DNA from: Prorocentrum cordatum
Lineage: Eukaryota; Sar; Dinophyceae; Prorocentrales; Prorocentraceae
DNA: 64,000 bases
Reading direction: 5' to 3'
Assembly (NCBI GenBank): GCA_963575745.1
Contig: CAUYUJ010020574.1
Span: forward strand, 68,655-132,654
Made by a program: the position numbers and the translations under genes. The notes below the pieces were generated by a model. It worked only from the letters and a program-made list of their open reading frames with translations, was not told the DNA's origin and made no database searches. Numbering within the stretch: the first letter of the stretch is position 1; each line of letters begins with the position of its first letter. Below, piece after piece: positions 1 to 9,993 of the stretch.

Positions 1-202
1 GCCGTGCACTCTGAAATCTGCACAAGAAAGCGGATCCTGGTGTACACGGGATCCTGGTATATACTTGTTTCGCTGCTTCCCCGGGAAACGGAACGACAAA
101 GCATACACCACACCACCGCGACGTCGCCCTCGACCCCCAGAAAGTCCTGGCATTGACGAACTTCCCGCCGCTGGTCGTGTGTGTGGCCCAGTTTCCGACA
201 TG

Positions 203-435
203 AGTGTGTGTGTGTGTGTGTTGCGTTGTGTTGCGTTGCGTTGTGTTGTGTTGTGTTGTGTTGTGTTGTGTTGTGTTGTGCTGTGCTGTGTTGTGTTGTG
301 TTGTGTTGTGTTGTGTTGTGGTGTGGTGTGGTGTGGTGTGGTGTGGTGTGGTGTGTGTGTGCGTGTGCGTGTGCGTGTGCGTGTGCGTGTGCGTGTGCGT
401 GTGCGTGTGCGTGTGCGTGTGTGTGTGTGTGTGTG
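203..435. repeat. TG-rich microsatellite cluster
   Basis: A run of TG repeats changes into TTGTG pentamers, then GTGTG pentamers, then GTGTGC hexamers. All three frames stay open across it, which explains the Cys/Val-rich open frames here. I see nothing identifiable in bases 1-200. Confidence 0.95.
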
Positions 436-526
436 CGCGGCCTGCCGTGGAGCAGGACGCGCCGTGCGTAGGAGGGGGAGAGGTGGAGGAGAGGGGCGGA
501 ACCCCGAGACTGGCGCGGCGCCGACT

Positions 527-747
527 GGTTACCCTGCGGCCGTCTTCATGTAAAACGACGCGAGGATCGGGACAAAATCGGATCGGGATAACTCGAAATC
601 TCTGAGAATCGGCGGGTCTGGAGGATGTATTGGGCGCCGCGGCCGCTCCAAAGCGTTCTGGAACGCTCTGAGAGCGCTCCGGAACGCTCTGGAGCGATTT
701 ATCCCGATCCTAGCCCTGTTTTAGGTTACCCCGCGGCCGTCTTCATG
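527..747. repeat. 24-bp direct repeats flush against a MITE-like element
   Basis: Bases 527-550 and 724-747 are direct repeats (GGTTACCCTGCGGCCGTCTT plus CATG) that differ at one base. They abut the element at 551-723 exactly on both sides, like a very long target-site duplication. Confidence 0.85.
551..723. mobile_element. MITE-like element, family C, copy 1
   Basis: 173 bp with imperfect terminal inverted repeats of about 29 bp. The left end begins TAAAACGACGCGAGGATCGG and the right end reads back as TAAAACAGGGCTAGGATCGG. The interior has several copies of a CGGAACGCTCTGGAGCG-type palindrome. A second 173-bp copy lies at 15,014-15,186. There is no coding capacity, so it would depend on an enzyme supplied elsewhere. 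The superfamily is not determined. Confidence 0.75.
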
Positions 748-783
748 GGTGTCCCAGCAAGGCGCCAAGGGCGGAGCTAGAGG

Positions 784-1015
784 CCTCCCAGGTGGGGTCG
801 GATCAGATGGGCTCGGGGGATCGCGCCGCATCGCCGATTCCTCGGCGCTGCATCGGCGATGCACCGGCGAGGCACCGTCGACGTGGGCGATGCATCGGCG
901 ATGTCGACGTGACGCAAATCGGGCTCCACAGCTAGCCGCATGGGCGCTGCATCGGCGATGCGGCGCGATCCTCTGGCCCCATCTGCTCCGGCCCCATCCA
1001 GGAGGCCCCCCCGAG
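784..1015. mobile_element. MITE-like element, family D, copy 1
   Basis: Terminal inverted repeats of about 50 bp: CCTCCCAGGTGGGGTCGGAT on the left and the complementary pattern at CCATCCAGGAGG on the right. The interior is filled with GCATCGGCGATG and its complement. Translated, this gives strings such as HRRCIGDAS in many frames, so open frames here are repeat-derived. Other copies are at 8,974-9,254, 26,871-27,100 and 45,300-45,450. Confidence 0.75.
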
Positions 1016-1388
1016 GAGCGGAGGGGGCAGCGAGAGGGGCAGGGGCGTCCCGCAGCGTTCCAACAGGCCGCCCATCGAGGCCTGCCCCAGGGAGTTCTTT
1101 TTAGGGTGCACCACATCTGGCGGTGTGCCAAGCCAGAGCAGTGCTTGAGGAATCCTGAGCAAGCTCAAGGATATACCTCCCAAGAAAGAAACAAATGCGA
1201 CAAGCATGTCTCCAGTTGAAGACATATCAATTGAGGGCGTGGCCACCGGGGCGCTCTGACGTCTGCGTCCAGCGCGTAGAGGTAGCGCGGCTGCCAGTAC
1301 GGGGACACGAAGTCTGGCTCGCTGGTGATGAAGGCGGCCTGGACAGGATCACGAAGGGCAGTTACGGTCGGGAACTTCTGCGCAGCGT
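1016..1388. other. Unassigned stretch
   Basis: No recognisable gene, RNA or repeat signature. Open frames here are short and overlap without a convincing product. Confidence 0.6.
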
Positions 1389-1722
1389 TAGGTCGGGCAT
1401 GTCCTCCTCCAGGCGGCTCTTGAGGAAAAATAAAAAATAGTCAAAACATGTAAAATAGACAGAAGAGCACGGAAAATAGGCCCCATGCTACTTTCTACTC
1501 CAGATCTCGTAATAAAAGGGAGGGGGTCTGGACCCTCCAAGACAAGCCATTTCAGACCTCCCCCGTGGGAGAACCCTCCAAAACATCGTCCCCAGACCCC
1601 CCAGGCCCTCCAAAATAGCCTGGAAGAGACCCCCCCCCCGAAATGAGACCCCCCTCCCTTTATTACGAAATTTGGAGTAACCGCTATCGAATGTTCCTCC
1701 CGTAGAGGGACATGCTCGACTT
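1389..1722. mobile_element. MITE-like element, family A, copy 1 (carrying a nested element)
   Basis: The left end TAGGTCGGGCATGTCCTCC and the right end AGGGACATGCTCGACTT are inverted. CAGCGT is duplicated directly outside both ends (1,384-1,389 and 1,723-1,728), a probable 6-bp target-site duplication. The element is longer than its relatives because a second element (1,496-1,679) has inserted into it. Related copies lie at 9.3-10.0 kb, 50.5 kb and, as single ends, at 34.4 and 39.5 kb. Confidence 0.75.
1496..1679. mobile_element. MITE-like element, family B, nested in family A
   Basis: 184 bp with inverted ends of about 30 bp. The left reads TACTCCAGATCTCGTAATAA and the right reads back as TACTCCAAATTTCGTAATAA, each followed by a G-rich block. 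TA at each edge could be the target duplication, which would fit a Tc1/mariner or Stowaway-like element, but that assignment rests on the TA alone. Confidence 0.7.
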
Positions 1723-1952
1723 CAGCGTAGAGCGTCGCGGCGACGGCCCCGGCCACACGCCACGCCCTGCAGGCGGATACAGCGTGTCGCTCCGATCCGC
1801 GGGGCGGGGTGCTCGGAGAGGCTCAGAAGGCCGACGCCCCGGGACCGGGGACGTGGATAGCGTGTCGCGCCGAACCGTGATGGGCCAGACCGAGCGGCAC
1901 GACGCGCTGAGCCAATACTACCGACCGCATCTGTCACCGCGCCCTCCCTGTC

Positions 1953-2525
1953 CATGGCGATGAGGAGGATGAGGAGGAGGGGGAGGAGGAGGGGGAGGAG
2001 GAGGAGGAGGAGGAGGAGGAGGAGGAGGAGGAAGGAGGAGGAGGAGGAGGAGGAGGGGAAGGAGGAGGAGAGGAGGAGCAGGAGGAGGAGGAGGGAGGGA
2101 GGTGGGGGGGGAGGAGGGGAGGAGGAGGAGGAGGAGGGAGGAGGAGGAGGAGGAGGGGAGGAGGAGGAGCAGGAGGAGGAGGAGGAGGAGGAGGAGGAGG
2201 AGGAGGAGCCAAGGCACCATGTCCTCAGGTCCTGGGCCCAATCCCTGAAGCCTCGGTCCTCACGCACGGAGGTCCAAGCCCGGCGGCAACGCCAACAGGA
2301 ATCTTGGGAGGGGAGGAGGAGGAGATGAGGAGGAGAAGCAGGAACGGGGAGCAGGAGGAGGAGGAGGAGGAGGCGGAGGAGGAGGAGGAGGAGGAGGAGG
2401 AGGAGGAGGAGGCAGAGAAGGAGAGGGAGGTGTGGGAGGAGTAGGAGGAGTAGGAGGAGGAGGAGGAGGAGAAGAAGAAGAAGAAGAAGAAGACGAAGAA
2501 GAAGAAGAAGAAGAAGAAGGGGGAC
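1953..2525 (+). repeat. Long imperfect (GGA)n / (GAA)n purine tract
   Basis: Almost pure GGA/GAA repeat, interrupted at about 2,211-2,325 by ordinary sequence. The Leu-, Ser- and Pro-rich open frames of 90-280 codons on either strand here are translations of the repeat. Confidence 0.95.
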
Positions 2526-2599
2526 GAAGATTCTTAGATTCTTCCGGGGGCGGGGACCCAAAATTGCCAGCTCCCCCGGGGCGTGGGGCGCCTTCTCGC

Positions 2600-3205
2600 A
2601 CGACTTGCTCGGGCCCTGGGAGGGCCCAAGACGGGCAAAGAGGGCCCCGAGAGGCCCTCCAAGACGGTCCAGGAGGGCTCCGAATCACCACGCGACCCGC
2701 CCAAGACGCCCAAGAGGGCCCCAAGACGGCCCAAGAGGCCTTCGAGGCGCCCCACGAGAGCCCCAAGAGCCTTCCCAGAATGGCCCTGAGAGGCCAAAAT
2801 CATGAATTATCTCTTGGTTTAACGTTTCAAGGCCCCCGACTTTTCCACCACTCCAAATCAGCGCAAGAGGCCCCCGAGACCGCCCCGAGAGGCCCGCAAG
2901 AGGGCCCCCAAACGGCCCAAGAAGGCTCCAAGGCGGCCCCAGAGGCGCCCAGGACGGCCCAAGAGAGCCCAAAGGCAGCCCCAGGAAGGGCCCAAGAGGA
3001 GGAAGACGAACAGAAAATCCGACTCTTCCGCCCCAAGAGGCCCTCAGGAGGCTCCAAGGAAGTGCCAAAAGGAGGACCCCAAGAGGCCCCAAGAGACCTC
3101 AAGAGGCCCTCAAGACGCAAGAAGAGGCTCCAAACAAGCTCCCGAGAGGCCTCCGAACAGATCCCCAAAAGGCCCCCGAGAGGCCTCCCGCAACATCCCA
3201 ACGAA
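2600..3205. repeat. CCCCAAGAGGCCC degenerate minisatellite
   Basis: Irregular 12-15-bp units around the motif CCCAAGAGGCCC. The same motif recurs at 4,925-5,050 and 34,430-34,600, and a related GGGGCCTCCTGG array occurs at 15,430-15,790. The long Pro/Arg/Glu open frames across it are repeat-derived. Confidence 0.85.
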
Positions 3206-3272
3206 CATCCTACAGGCCTATGACCCACAACCAGGGCACGGTGGCGGGATGGGCCGAAGGCCATTCGATACA

Positions 3273-3302
3273 CCGATTGTGGGCCGATGCGCCCACAATC
3301 GG
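3273..3302. other. Perfect 12-bp hairpin
   Basis: CCGATTGTGGGC and GCCCACAATCGG are exact reverse complements separated by CGATGC. The role is unknown. It is followed by a GC-rich stretch and a short (GT)n run at 3,376-3,396. Confidence 0.8.
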
Positions 3303-3639
3303 TACATACGCTTTCCTGGCTGGGCTGGGAGGGCGTATAAAAAATCCTGGGCCCCGGATTCGCCTGGCCGGGATTGGTGTGTGTGTGTGTGTGTGTACAG
3401 CTCGGCGACCCCCGGCTGGGGGGCGAGGCCTCCTCCTCCTCCTCTTTTTGCTCCTCCCGTTCCTCCGGCGGCCCCCTCCCGCTGCAATTACGAGCGGTCC
3501 CACATGTTCTCCCTCTTCTTTCCCATGCAACCACCCAACGTTGTAATACGGAACTCTCCCGCAGATTCAGTGGGCGAGGCATTAAACATACTGGCTGCCG
3601 TTTTTGAGAATTCGTAGCGAAATTAAAATTTCCAGCATG

Positions 3640-4110
3640 CTCATGACATGTTACCAAATGCCAAATCATTCCATGCGGGCCACTCCCACGCGTCGACTGC
3701 GCGCGCTTGCCAGAATCGTTCCGAAACCTTCTTCGACGACGCGAGGGCATTGTCATTGTCATCATCGCAACCAACATCGTTGCTGTCATCATCGTGCCTG
3801 CCGTTGTCGACGTTGCCATGCTACCGCGCCCGCCCGAGACACTGATTCGCACTGATGTGCCCGCGCGACAGCGCGGCCTGCGAGACGCGCCGGTAAGCTC
3901 CAAGCGGTCAGCGCCACCGCGGCCGCGTCGGTCGCGGCAGACTAGCTGGCCGCTCTGCGCGCGAGCTTGCGCACGCAAGCGCGGCCGTAGCCTTGCACCA
4001 ACCAGCGCCAAGCAGACGTCGCAAACGTCACCGCATGGGATTTGCAAACCAAATTGCGGGTGCGTGGGTGGGCGGGATGCATGCGCGAGCGTGGGAAATG
4101 ATCGCGCGCG
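3640..4110. repeat. Partial copy of the 3.6-7.7 kb duplicated segment
   Basis: Shares with 5,960-6,440 and 7,270-7,720 the order: GCGCGC-CATGCCG-type element, GTCATCGTTATC stretch, CCCAGCGGTCAGCGCCACCG, then CGCATGGGTTTTGCAAACC. The Met/Ala/Val-rich frames come from ATCGTCATC-type repeats and I see no protein family in them. Confidence 0.75.
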
Positions 4111-4286
4111 AAGAAGTCAGAGTCATGTGCACCACATCGATTGCCGATTCCACCGCATCCGCCACCGTGCCGCTGGGCACGGGGTGGGTGCGTCTTCAAG
4201 TCCTTTGCCCAATCCTCTCAGCATCTGTCCTCGATCCGCAAGGTTCTTCAAAGGGCCCGGACCCCCATTGCCGGAGTGCTCCGCGG

Positions 4287-4800
4287 CGGATGACCGGAGC
4301 GCCGCTCCGCTCATTGCCCTCGCAGCGTGCGCGCCGACATTGCTCGCGTCGCGCCACTTAGCGGGGCGGTGCTCCAATACTTTGCTTAGAACCACGTGCT
4401 TCACTCCAGATAGCGGATCGCCGTTCCGCTAATTGGCTTCGAACCAGGGCATTTCGATTGCCTCGCTCCCATTGGCGGGGCGTCGTTCCGCCAATCGGCC
4501 TCGAACCAGAAAGCTGCGATTGCTTCGCTCCCATTGGCGGAGCACCACTTCGCTAATTGGCGTTCGACCTGATGATTGCGATGGCTTTGCTCCCATTAGC
4601 GGAGCGGCGCCCCGCTAATTTGCCACAGCGCACGGAACTACGATTGGTTCGCTCCCACTGGCGGACTGGAGCTCCGCTGATTTGCCTCGAACCAACCAAC
4701 TACGATTGCTTTGCTCCCATTAACGAAGCGCCGCTCCGCTAATGGGCCTCGAACCAGAACCTCGAACCAGCGCTGGTCCGCTAAGTGGCCTCGAACCGTG
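4287..4800. repeat. 62-bp tandem repeat with an internal palindrome
   Basis: About seven degenerate units, each with a TAGCGGAGC...GCTCCGCTA palindrome, then CCTCGAACCA, then a GATTGCTTCGCTCCCATT block. The TTCGAGG motif resembles a tRNA T-arm, but no acceptor stem or anticodon arm surrounds it. Confidence 0.8.
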
Positions 4801-4924
4801 GGCTCGGCATCGTACCAAGAAATTCCAAATGCGACCACCCTTTAGCGGAATCCCAGACCCCAAACTGTAAAATTTCCTGGGGCTTGTCGCGGTTTGCAGG
4901 GGGCGTCCCACGGCTTGTCGCATG

Positions 4925-5050
4925 AATTGTTCGGATCCAAGAGGGCCCCAAAACGGACCAATGGGCCCCCAAGAGGCCCCCAACACGGTCCACGGGGTTC
5001 CAAAACTGCCCCCAAGAGGCCCCCGAGAGCGGCCCGAAGAGACCCCGAGA
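4925..5050. repeat. CCCCAAGAGGCCC minisatellite, second block
   Basis: Same motif as 2,600-3,205. The following 5,050-5,440 holds no feature I can support. Confidence 0.75.
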
Positions 5051-5439
5051 AGCATCGCTGATATTTCTGACCCGCAACCCAGGCACGGTGACAGGATCAG
5101 AAGCCAGAGGATCGATTGCGCACCGCAGAGATTGCACCACATAGATATTTTCCTTTTCTACAGGTTCATTCGGATCTACCTCCACCCCAAACTTCACGGT
5201 TTGCCATTCCATCAACCAGCTGTCATACGTAGCTGCCCCATCGACCATCTCAAATATGAACTCGTCCCATGCCAAGCCGTCCCTCCTCGCCCACCCCACC
5301 TCATCCTCTGGAAAACAAGATCTTGTGCGCGCGATCGTTTATCAAAAACCGTCAATGATAGAAAACCCCTTCCACACGAAAGCTTCAACGATCAAAAACA
5401 ACGGGACGACAATCAGCTTGCATGAAGAAACGGGACGAA

Positions 5440-6440
5440 AATCACACGCGCACGTCGTCGCGCGCGCATGCCGGAATCCTTCGCAGAAAAATCAACATCG
5501 AGTGTCCCGAACACAGAAACAACCAACGGTTTCGCAACAGGATTGTTCAAACAACTTGCGCTCGCGCTCTTGCGATTCCCCAAGACAACCAAGGGTGTTT
5601 CAAACTTTTCACCACGTGCTACCAAAAGTGCTTTTCGCGCGCGCGTATCCGTTTTCGAAAAACCTTGCGCGCGAGCTGTCGCAAAAACCTTTTTGCAAAA
5701 AATGGGGCGGGGTGTGCGCGCGCGCATCTGCGGCGCGCGGGTGCCGAAATCCGTCAGAAACGTTAGATCCCGCACGGGGTTCCACAACCGAATGTCGAAG
5801 AAAGTCAAACAAACTACGGTTTCGCAGCACGATAATAAAAAGTCTGCCCGCACGCTCTAGCGAACCTTCTAGAACGCCATCCTTGTTCACAATTTTCAAC
5901 GCATTCGACCAAACGGGCCTCTCACGACGCATGTCGAAAATATTCGACCGCCCTTGCGCGCGTGCTGAGGGGCACGATCTCTATCACGCAATGCCATGTG
6001 GGCCACTCGGGCGCGTCGGCCGCGCGCGCATGTCGAATTCCTTCCACAAACTTCATCGCCGACGGGGGGACACCGTCATCGTTATCGGCGTGCTCAACAT
6101 CAGAACTGTCATTGGCCTTGCCGTTGTCATCGCCGTCGTCGCCACCATCATCGCTGATGCCATAACCGTGTTTACCGTTGTTGACACCACCATGATACCG
6201 CACCCGCCCAAGTCACCGACACGTACTGAAGTGCCTGCTGGGAAGTGCCCAGCGGTCAGCGCCACCGCGGCCGCAGCGGTCGCGCCAAACTAGCCGGTCG
6301 CTGTGCGCGCGAGCATGCGCGTGCCAGCGCGGCCGCAGCGATGCACGAGCTAACACCAGGCACTCATCGCAACCGCTGCCGCATGGGTTTTGCAAACCAA
6401 GTTGCGGGTGGGTGGGTGGGATGATTGCGCGAGAAGTGGA
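5440..6440. repeat. Duplicated segment, copy 2 (three ~295-bp units plus tail)
   Basis: Units of about 272-296 bp are marked by CGCGCGCATGCCGGAATCC-like boxes at about 5,463, 5,735 and 6,026, alternating with CTTGCGCGCG boxes. The copy ends in the CCCAGCGGTCAGCG and TTTGCAAACCAAGTTGCGGG tail shared with the other copies. The 345-codon frame through it is not conserved between copies. Confidence 0.75.
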
Positions 6441-6689
6441 ACTGACAGCGCCCAGTTTTTTATCTAAATGAATTCTCCGTTTCCCGAAAAAATAAGGTCT
6501 ACCTCTCCCCTGGACTTAACGGGCCATAGTTTCGTATGGCAAAGCACATTTGAGTGTGTTGACCGTCTATCCGAAAGAAAAATCCGTATCATCCCAGACA
6601 GGCTGGTATCGCCCTCCCTCATGGTTTGCAAAGAAACCACGCGCGGACACCCGTTTATCACAAATCAACAATTGTGAAAAAAAATCCAA

Positions 6690-7720
6690 ATACGGGACGA
6701 AGTGCAAACGCATGCGTCGTCGCGCGCGCATGCCGGAATCTTCCAAGAACCACGCGTTTTGCAAGGAATTCGAAATCAAGTGCCCCGAAATACACATACA
6801 AGTACATGGTTTCGCAACAAAGGCTTTCAAACAACAGTTGCGTCCGCGCTCTTGCAAATTCTGAATAAAACCACCGGCGTTTCAACATTTTCATCACATG
6901 CTATTAACCGTGCTTTTCGCGCGCGCATATCGAAAACATTCGAACACCCTTGCGCGCACGGTGCCGCAATAACCCCTTGCAACACATGGGACGAATTGAG
7001 CGCGGGCGCGTCGTCGCGGGCGCATGCCGAAATCCTTCAAAACCCAGAAGATTCCGTAAATAATTCAAAAACGTGTGTCCCGAAAACATATCAAAACTCA
7101 TGGCTTCGCAATGCCAGTTTTCAAAGAAATCCTGCGCTCGCGGCCATGCGGGTTCTTACGAAAACCATCGGTTTTCCAGCATGTTCATCAAAGTCTGCCA
7201 AGCGGGACTCTCGCGCAGCATGTCGAGCTCATTCGACCGCCCTTGCGCGCGTGCTGGGGGGGGGGGCACGACCTGTGTCAAATAATACCACGCGGGCCGC
7301 GCGCGTCGGCCTCGCGCGCATGTCGGACTCCTTCAAAAACCTTCACCGCCGACGCGAAGACATCGTCATCGTTATCGGCGGGCGTAGTCAACATCGGCGC
7401 CGTCCATGGCTTTGCCGTCGTCATTGCCACCATCGCCGCCACCATTGCTACTCTCATAATCGTGTCTACCGTCGTCGGAGTCGCCATGGTACCGCGCCCG
7501 CCCAAATCGCCGATTCGCACGGAAGTGCCCGCTGGGAAGTGCCCAGCGGTCAGCGCCACCGCGGCCGCGTCGGTCGCGCCAACCTAGCTGGCCGGTGTGC
7601 GCGCGAGCATGCAAGGGCCAGCGCGGCCGCAGAGATGCACCAGCCAACGCCAAACACTCATCGTAATCGCCGTCGCATGGGTTTTGCAAACCAAGTTGCG
7701 GGTGGGTGGGATACTTGCAA
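6690..7720. repeat. Duplicated segment, copy 3
   Basis: Same order as 5,440-6,440, with unit boxes at about 6,724, 7,019 and 7,315. The two copies are diverged by many substitutions and indels, so the duplication is not recent. The 6,441-6,690 spacer has no supported feature. Confidence 0.75.
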
Positions 7721-7754
7721 GGATATGGACTTTGACAACTCATTTGTAAAATGA

Positions 7755-7850
7755 ATTGCGCCACGTAGGTTGCACCACATAGGTTGCACAACGCAGATTG
7801 CACAACCAAGATTGAACCACATAGATTGCGACACAGATGTGGCACACCAT
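7755..7850. repeat. TTGCACCACATAGATTG short tandem motif
   Basis: Five degenerate copies of a 17-20-bp motif. The reverse-complement version, TGTGGTGCAAGCTATG, forms a longer block at 26,020-26,260. Confidence 0.7.
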
Positions 7851-8139
7851 GTATTGCTAGGAGCACGCTGTTTTGGGCCCACGCTGGCTAACACGCACAT
7901 GCACACGTACACATCCACACATACAAACATACATACACATACGATTTACGGACGGAATCAGGAAACCCAAGCATGACAAACATCCGCGTCGAGCCCAGGA
8001 GGAGCACGCGAAACGGGAGGGGGAGACGGTGTCTGACGACCATCTCGGAGAGCTGATGCTGGTGGATGCACCCGCCATCTCCGATGAACGCGCGGGCACG
8101 GCTTGTGCGAGCATAGTGACGTTACAGCTCGAAGTCGGT

Positions 8140-8345
8140 CCCCAGACCCCTCCCGAGGTCCAGCCTGACCCTCAGGGATTTTCTGACCTGGGTCAATCCA
8201 GACCCGGGTCAGTCGTGCCTTGCAGGATCCGGCACAATCCTGCAGGATCCTGCGCCCAAGCCTGGGTCAGTGCGGCCCTGGCTCTGCAGGCTCCTGTAAG
8301 ATCCGGCGCTCTGACTGCACCCCCGTTTGCATTCGACCCCCGCCC
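8140..8345. repeat. Dispersed repeat I, copy 1
   Basis: CCTGGGTCA, GGATCCTGC and CCCCCGTTTGCATTCGACC blocks occur in the same order as at 57,990-58,245. It has internal GATCCTGCAGGATCC palindromes. Confidence 0.75.
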
Positions 8346-8352
8346 CTCCCCT

Positions 8353-8499
8353 GACCTTCCAGAGAGCTGTTTTTGTCTAGCACTGGAGGCCCAAAAACCT
8401 GAACAACGAAACGAGACACCCTAAAGCCAGGACGTAGGACAGCTTTGGGGTAGGTCTGCAAGTCCGGTGCTATATCTTAGCCACCCTGGAAGGCCAGGG
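8353..8499. mobile_element. MITE-like element, family J, copy 1
   Basis: Inverted ends: GACCTTCCAGAGAGCTGTTT with TAGCACTGGA on the left, and GTGCTATATCTTAGCC then CCCTGGAAGGCC on the right. The second copy, 34,069-34,212, is in the opposite orientation. Confidence 0.65.
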
Positions 8500-8511
8500 T
8501 GGAGCCCCCCG

Positions 8512-8565
8512 AGGACCCCTTCTTCAGAGCGGCTCCGGTCGTGGCGACGAGGCCCTCCCCCAGGA
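8512..8565. repeat. Dispersed repeat O fragment
   Basis: Carries the GTGGCGACGAGG core shared with 22,850-22,930, 26,346-26,430, 28,118-28,185 and 43,909-43,972. Confidence 0.55.
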
Positions 8566-8679
8566 GACCCCAGGGAGGGCCGACACGCCCGGGGGGGGGG
8601 GGCGCCGTGGCCCGCCGGGAGAGGCGCGGGAGGGCGAGGGCGCGGGGAGGCTCGCGCAGCGGGGCGGCGGCCCAGCGAC

Positions 8680-8712
8680 GGCCTCGAACATCCTCTCGGC
8701 GCCCAGCTCCAC
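8680..8712 (-). CDS. Possible coiled-coil exon (11 codons)
   Basis: Eleven codons read VELGAERMFEA between a CGCGCAG acceptor and a GCC|GTCGCT donor, both in phase 0. They would join in frame to the exon ending at 12,178. A TCC-rich tract (8,775-8,870 as GGA on the plus strand) lies just upstream in the sense of transcription. The exon is too short to be convincing alone; a chance match is quite possible. Confidence 0.3.
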
Positions 8713-8774
8713 CTGCGCGGGGCTCGCGCGGCCGCGCTTTGGAGCGAGGACGAGTCCTCCTGGCACGCCCCGAG

Positions 8775-8870
8775 GAGGAGGAAGAGGAGGAGGAGGAGGA
8801 GGAGGAGGAGGAGGAGCAGGAGGAGGAGGAGGAGAGGGAGGAGGGCAGGCGCGAAGACGGATCCCTCTGG
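8775..8870 (+). repeat. (GGA)n tract
   Basis: Nearly uninterrupted GGA/GAA. On the minus strand it forms a TCC tract upstream of the possible exon at 8,680-8,712. Confidence 0.9.
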
Positions 8871-8973
8871 CGGGGGGGGAGGGGGACGGAAGACATCAGC
8901 GCCCTCTCCCTCCGCTCAGGAACAAGGGGAGGGCGGCACCACCACCACCAGAATCGGGGTGGTCCTGGTGGCG

Positions 8974-9254
8974 TGGCCCACTAGAGGCCTGCCAGATGGG
9001 GTCCGAGTAGATGGGGTTGGAGGATCGCGCCGCATCACCGATACATCGGCGATACATCGGCGATGCATCGGCGATGCATCGGCGATGCATCGGTGATGCA
9101 ACGGCGACGCATCGTCGACGTCGGCGATGCATCGGCGACATCGACGCGAAGGAAATCGGGCCCCGCATCAAGCCGCAGAGCCGATGCATCGCCGATGCAG
9201 CAGCGAGGCGGCGCGATCCTCCGACCCCATCTACTCCGACCCCATCTAGGAGGC
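8974..9254. mobile_element. MITE-like element, family D, copy 2
   Basis: Best-preserved copy. AGATGGGGTCCGAGTAGATG and the complementary ATCTACTCCGACCCCATCTA form inverted ends of about 50 bp, around several GATGCATCGGCGATG units. Confidence 0.8.
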
Positions 9255-9304
9255 TTAGACCCACCCCTCTCGCTCCAGAGATCCCCCACCTCCGGCGAGG
9301 GCTA

Positions 9305-9468
9305 CGTCGGGCATGTCCTCCTAGAGGCGGATTGCGGAAGAAAAGTCGGACATGTTCAAAGCAGAATCCAGCGCAGCCGAAAGAGCACGAAACATCGCCC
9401 CCAGGCAATATTTGCACTATTCAGGGGGAACTTTCTTCCTGCAGAAGGACGTGGCCGACTTAAGGCTA
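9305..9468. mobile_element. MITE-like element, family A, copy 2
   Basis: GTCGGGCATGTCCTCCTAGA on the left; CTGCAGAAGGACGTGGCCGA then CTT on the right, inverted. GGGCTA/AGGCTA flanks both ends, consistent with a 6-bp target duplication. Confidence 0.7.
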
Positions 9469-9469
9469 G

Positions 9470-9614
9470 GGGAGGCAACGCGGACCCCCCCGCTGGAGGT
9501 GGCCCCCCCCTGGTGGTGTGCCTCCTTCCTCCGACCGCTCCACCCGCTCTCCCCGCTGCCTCCTCCGCCGCTCTGAGGGGGAGCGATGGGAAGGCACCAG
9601 CCGAGGGGGTGCAA
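9470..9614. other. Unassigned spacer between family A copies
   Basis: GC-rich with C-runs. No gene or repeat recognised. Confidence 0.5.
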
Positions 9615-9617
9615 CAT

Positions 9618-9771
9618 GAAGTCGGGCATGTCTCTCTACAGGAGGTGTATCCTAAAATAGTCCAAGCATAACATGGGGACGAGCTTTCTATGATGTATGG
9701 CTATTTGGGAAGATGATTGACTATGTTCATTGTCATCCAACATTCCCTCTAGGAGGGCATGCTCAACCTGA
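9618..9771. mobile_element. MITE-like element, family A, copy 3
   Basis: The left end AGTCGGGCATGTCTCTCTAC and the right end GAGGGCATGCTCAACC are inverted. The AT-rich interior is of similar size to copies 2 and 4. Confidence 0.65.
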
Positions 9772-9832
9772 GGGTAGCATCGAGTTCGGATCGGCGATGC
9801 ATCGAGCTCGGATCGGCGATCTACCCCCTAAT

Positions 9833-9993
9833 CTTAGGTCGGGCGTGTCCTCCTACAGGCGAATTTTGGACGACAAAAGAAAAACCACACCCCAAACAAT
9901 ATTCAAACATGGTCAAACATAGTCGAACGATCGTCCCCCGAGTATGTTTGACTAGTTTTGAATCTGCCCCCTGTAGAGGGGCAGGCCCGACTT
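9833..9993. mobile_element. MITE-like element, family A, copy 4
   Basis: Left AGGTCGGGCGTGTCCTCCTA; right CTGTAGAGGGGCAGGCCCGA then CTT. The interior contains ATCGTCCCC and GTTTGACTA, which also occur in the copy at 50,531-50,677. This is the third copy in 700 bp. Confidence 0.75.

Noticed and set aside
749-1219. HRRCIGDAS-type protein frames, also at 8,916-9,463, 26,836-27,606 and 45,106-45,450
   Set aside because: Produced by CATCGGCGATG units of family D elements on either strand.
1722-2561. Poly-Leu/Pro/Ser frames of 90-280 codons
   Set aside because: They translate a (GGA)n tract. Similar frames accompany every purine or pyrimidine tract in the window.
4287-4800. tRNA-like genes (TTCGAGG T-arm motifs repeated every 62 bp)
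   Set aside because: No acceptor stem, D-arm or anticodon arm can be fitted around the motif. The palindrome is in the wrong place.
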